Assembly: GCA_023079485.1 (NCBI GenBank)
Contig: CM041090.1
Location: 31,708,874 to 31,772,873, forward strand
DNA: 64,000 nt
Direction: 5' to 3'
DNA from: Archilochus colubris
Taxonomy: Eukaryota > Chordata > Aves > Apodiformes > Trochilidae
Below, piece by piece: positions 61,235-64,000 of the stretch. Below the pieces are notes generated by a model. That model saw only the letters and a program-made list of their open reading frames with translations, searched no databases and was not told the origin of the DNA. The stretch's first letter is position 1. The number at the start of each line of letters is the position of its first letter. A program made the position numbers and the translations under genes.

Positions 61235-63719
61235 CTTGAGTGATGGCTTCTCTTCGAGATTCAATCAGAAGATCTTTGACCAAAAACCAGATATTTTGCA
61301 TCACCTTAACAACAGTCTGCTTTTGTTGTTGTTTTGATGCTGCTTAAAAAAAGTGGCCTCAACATTTAAAAATATTAAGGATTTCCCTCTAAGACTAATT
61401 TCCCATTATTCATGTGTTGCTAATTTTTTTTTCAAATTATCACACTATAAAACCTCTCTTCAGTATTTCAAAATGCAACAGACAAAACAGACTTTTAAAA
61501 TAAAATTTGCTTTCCCAGCTGAAAACTGAAAAGCGTTACTTTGTGCTTATAACATGAATGAGATGCACAACATTTCTTTTAAAAGAGGATTAAAATCCAA
61601 TAATCTCACTGGGAAATATTATGGTGCTGAAACAAAGTTGATAAGAGACCCATTTCATTAGCATACCTTTTGTAATGAGGAGGAACAGAAGTTTTCCAAT
61701 TGAAGAGCCAAGTATGTGTGTGAGTAGAATCCCTCCAACCTGAACCTTTTCATAGCACTGATGTTAATTTTTCTCTTCTTGCAAATCTAATTTTTAAAGG
61801 CACTTTTCAATTCTCCTTAAAGTCGAGATAAAAAGATGATTGGCTGTTTCCTATAGTGATTGGAGAGGCTGCCACCTCCTGACTGCTGGGAAGAACTGCT
61901 GAGTAAGAGTCAAACGAAAATGGAGTCAGAATAGAAAATGTGATCATTTTCCAGCTTCTCAACTACATGCAATAGTACTTATCGATGAGAGTTACTCACA
62001 GGACCCATTCTCAGTGTTACTCTATGTATTAATCTGGGGAAGACTGAAAGCCTTGCTGTTCTGATATTTCTAACTATGAAAAAACAAGGATTAGCAAATA
62101 CTGAATATACTCCTGTTCCCTCAGGTTGAGTACCAAGGAACTTTAATGATTAAATCTGGAAGATAAATGGCCTTAGAATGCTGAGGAGCTACTTAATGTT
62201 CCTGTTTTCTCAAATGCTTGCTGAGATCAGAACAAGTAAGAAGTATATTTTCCCTTTAGGAAAAAATAAAAATCATGTAAATTATGACAGTAATATTGGA
62301 AGAAAAAAGATGCAGGTGCCATATGGTGTTATGCCATATGCAAGCACTGCAAGGATGATCACTCACTGCATTGAATATAAATTTAACACTGGGATGTTAA
62401 TGCATTCCCTAGTATTGCAGTCATGCCTGGGAGCTGTATTCATGGACTGGGACCCCAGTCAAGAGCAAAATGCCATGCAGAGAAGAAAAAGAAAGAGATC
62501 CCACCAGCCCTGGGGATCATTCTAGGCCCCAGCTGCCCAAATGTAGTTAAGCCAGATCTCATGCTCTTGTTTAAAGGATCCTGATTTTTTTCAGGAGAAC
62601 CCTTAAGGATCCATAATGTTGTATCTGCCTCATCCCTTTAAATTAATTCTTAAAAGGCAACTTTTGTCAAAGACACAGAATTCTCAGACTTCTTCATATG
62701 GCAGAAAATTTGATAGGTTTCTATTATGTCATCTAGTATATACAGATTTTGTATGAACAGTGCTCAAAGAGTGATTGGTGGGCACTGCTGCCTTGCACTG
62801 GAGATGCTGTCATAGAAATGCTGATGCTTACATCAAAGTGTGGTTACGTGGTAGCATTCAGAAGAGGAGAAATTACTTTGATGTCTCTTTTAGGCACTAT
62901 TTCTATATCTTTGTTTGGATATAGTAATTTTGTACCAAAACTGAATATGTTGGTAATTCACAATATGTCCTCTTAGGCTTTCTTATTGCTTTGCTTTCTC
63001 TCCCTCCACTGCCTCCTCTTTTCCAACAACCAGTCCCTGTCACTTTTTCTTTAGCTTGACTCACCCTACAGCCAGCTGGCTTTCAGCTGGCTCCCTGAAT
63101 TCTGTGTAATAAAAAAGAAACAAGGACCTCTTTACTCTGGCATAGATTACTTCTGTTGTAAGCCCTCAGTAGGCCTTTATATTAATTTCTGGCACAGAAC
63201 AAAGCCCCTAAAGAGTAAATGAGAAGAAAAAAAAGTCATCATCTGCTGAAGAGTCAACACACTCAAGTATGCGTATCCAAGGAAAGCAGCCCTATGACTG
63301 CAGACCACTCCTGAAAACTTGGCTGTTGTCTCTAAGAGGCACGAAGGTCTTTGAAAATCTGGCACTACACATATAAACGCATTGAATACAGAGCAATGCT
63401 GAGAAAATGCTCTTTTCACAAAGAGATGTGCTTGAAGCCAAAGGTGCATTGGACTAGAAAGGCCCCTGTGAGTTAATGAGTCCCACTCCTGGCTATTGCA
63501 GGCAGCTGTGCTGTAAATCCCAAGCAGAAACTGGTCCTGCTCCAGCATCAATGTAACTTAGCAGTGGAGCTGCCCCAGTGTTCTAGTACTCTGGGGATTT
63601 GCAACCTTTGTCTAAAATTCAGGCTAAATTTATTAATGGCTGGTGTCTATCCATTTGTTATTGCAACATCAGTGTCTTTCAGTTTAAATAGCTTTTAGCC
63701 TTTACAAAATTTATAAAAT

Positions 63720-64000
63720 CTTAGACTGACAAGTTTATAGAAAGCAGTAAGGATCCCTGCAATTCTCTTAGGCTAAACAAGCCAGCATCTTTTAATCTCA
63801 TTTCAGAAGATAAATTCTTCATTTCCTTGATTATTGTAGTCCGGTTACAGACTGAATTAATCTTCCTTGCATCTGTGTGCTGGGGACTGCATATTGTATT
63901 CCAGATGGCCTCATAATGGCCTTGTTCTCTAAAAATGCCTCACAAGGGACATCTGAAGCCAAATTACTTTTCCAGCTATGATTGTCTCATCAAGCCAGAA
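63720..64000 (-). mobile_element. Old CR1-like LINE fragment at window edge, antisense
   Basis: Diverged similarity to CR1 antisense: CTTAGGCTAAACAAGCCAGC parallels the CAGGCTGAACAACCCCAGC block, CTTGATTATTGTAGTCC the CTTGATCATCTT block, and GCATATTGTATTCCAGATGG with CCTCATAATGG the GTACTCCAGATGTGGCCTCA block. It is older than the other copies and may continue past 64000. Confidence 0.65.

Larger units (their letters stand above)
47517..64000 (-). other. BEGAIN: BEGAIN upstream intron, partial (at least 16.5 kb)
   Basis: From the coding exon at 47409-47516 to the window edge I found no - strand exon resembling the more N-terminal BEGAIN coiled coil. It holds an internally deleted CR1 (52038-52415), a short CR1 tail (57283-57430), an old CR1 at the right edge, a G-quadruplex motif, an A/C-rich repeat, a candidate regulatory stretch (48580-48740) and an unexplained 84-codon ORF (56738-56992). 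A missed small exon is possible. Confidence 0.65.

Noticed and set aside
63177..63551. 124-codon - strand ORF
   Set aside because: Cys/Phe/Leu-rich chance-like translation without homology; lies just before an old CR1 fragment.
1..64000. tRNA, rRNA, CRISPR arrays, bacterial operons or a defence system
   Set aside because: No cloverleaf with A/B boxes, no regular repeat-spacer pattern and no prokaryotic gene layout was seen; the sequence is avian nuclear DNA.

Overview
The window looks like nuclear DNA from a bird. CR1 LINE fragments lie on both strands, several carrying the avian CR1 3' end (reading ATCATAGAAT when antisense). The rest is AT-rich, intron-rich vertebrate sequence with no prokaryotic gene organisation. 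Two host genes are recognisable. They face each other tail to tail, the order and orientation known for WDR25 and BEGAIN on human 14q32, next to the DLK1-DIO3 imprinted region.

Region by region: (1) 1-18.6 kb on the + strand holds the 3' part of WDR25. Its last four coding exons (3835-3965, 14825-14995, 17282-17422, 17807-18028) give the C-terminal 220 residues, a WD40 region of the PRP17/CDC40 type, followed by a short 3'UTR with a clear poly(A) signal. Earlier exons lie before the window. The introns hold a 1.7 kb CR1 with a second CR1 tail nested in it, an LTR-like block, a TA-rich microsatellite and a homopolymer block. (2) 18.6-38.8 kb is intergenic. It contains a perfect 18-nt inverted repeat, a 1.9 kb CR1, a second LTR-like block, a short CR1 tail, G-, pyrimidine- and A/C-rich tracts, and several stretches that look like conserved noncoding elements. 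(3) 38.8-64 kb on the - strand holds the 3' part of BEGAIN (brain-enriched guanylate kinase-associated protein, a PSD-95 partner). Three coding exons were found: 39495-40868 (terminal, 457 aa), 44095-44178 (28 aa) and 47409-47516 (36 aa). The more N-terminal exons were not found in the remaining 16.5 kb and probably lie beyond the right edge.

All visible intron junctions within the two genes fit GT-AG, and every internal exon with both ends in phase 0 has a length divisible by three. I found no tRNA, rRNA, CRISPR array or intact mobile-element gene. Nothing here is convincingly a new system. The items most worth checking are an 84-codon ORF of unknown origin in the BEGAIN intron (56738-56992), two LTR-like blocks, the nested and internally deleted CR1 copies, and the candidate noncoding regulatory islands.
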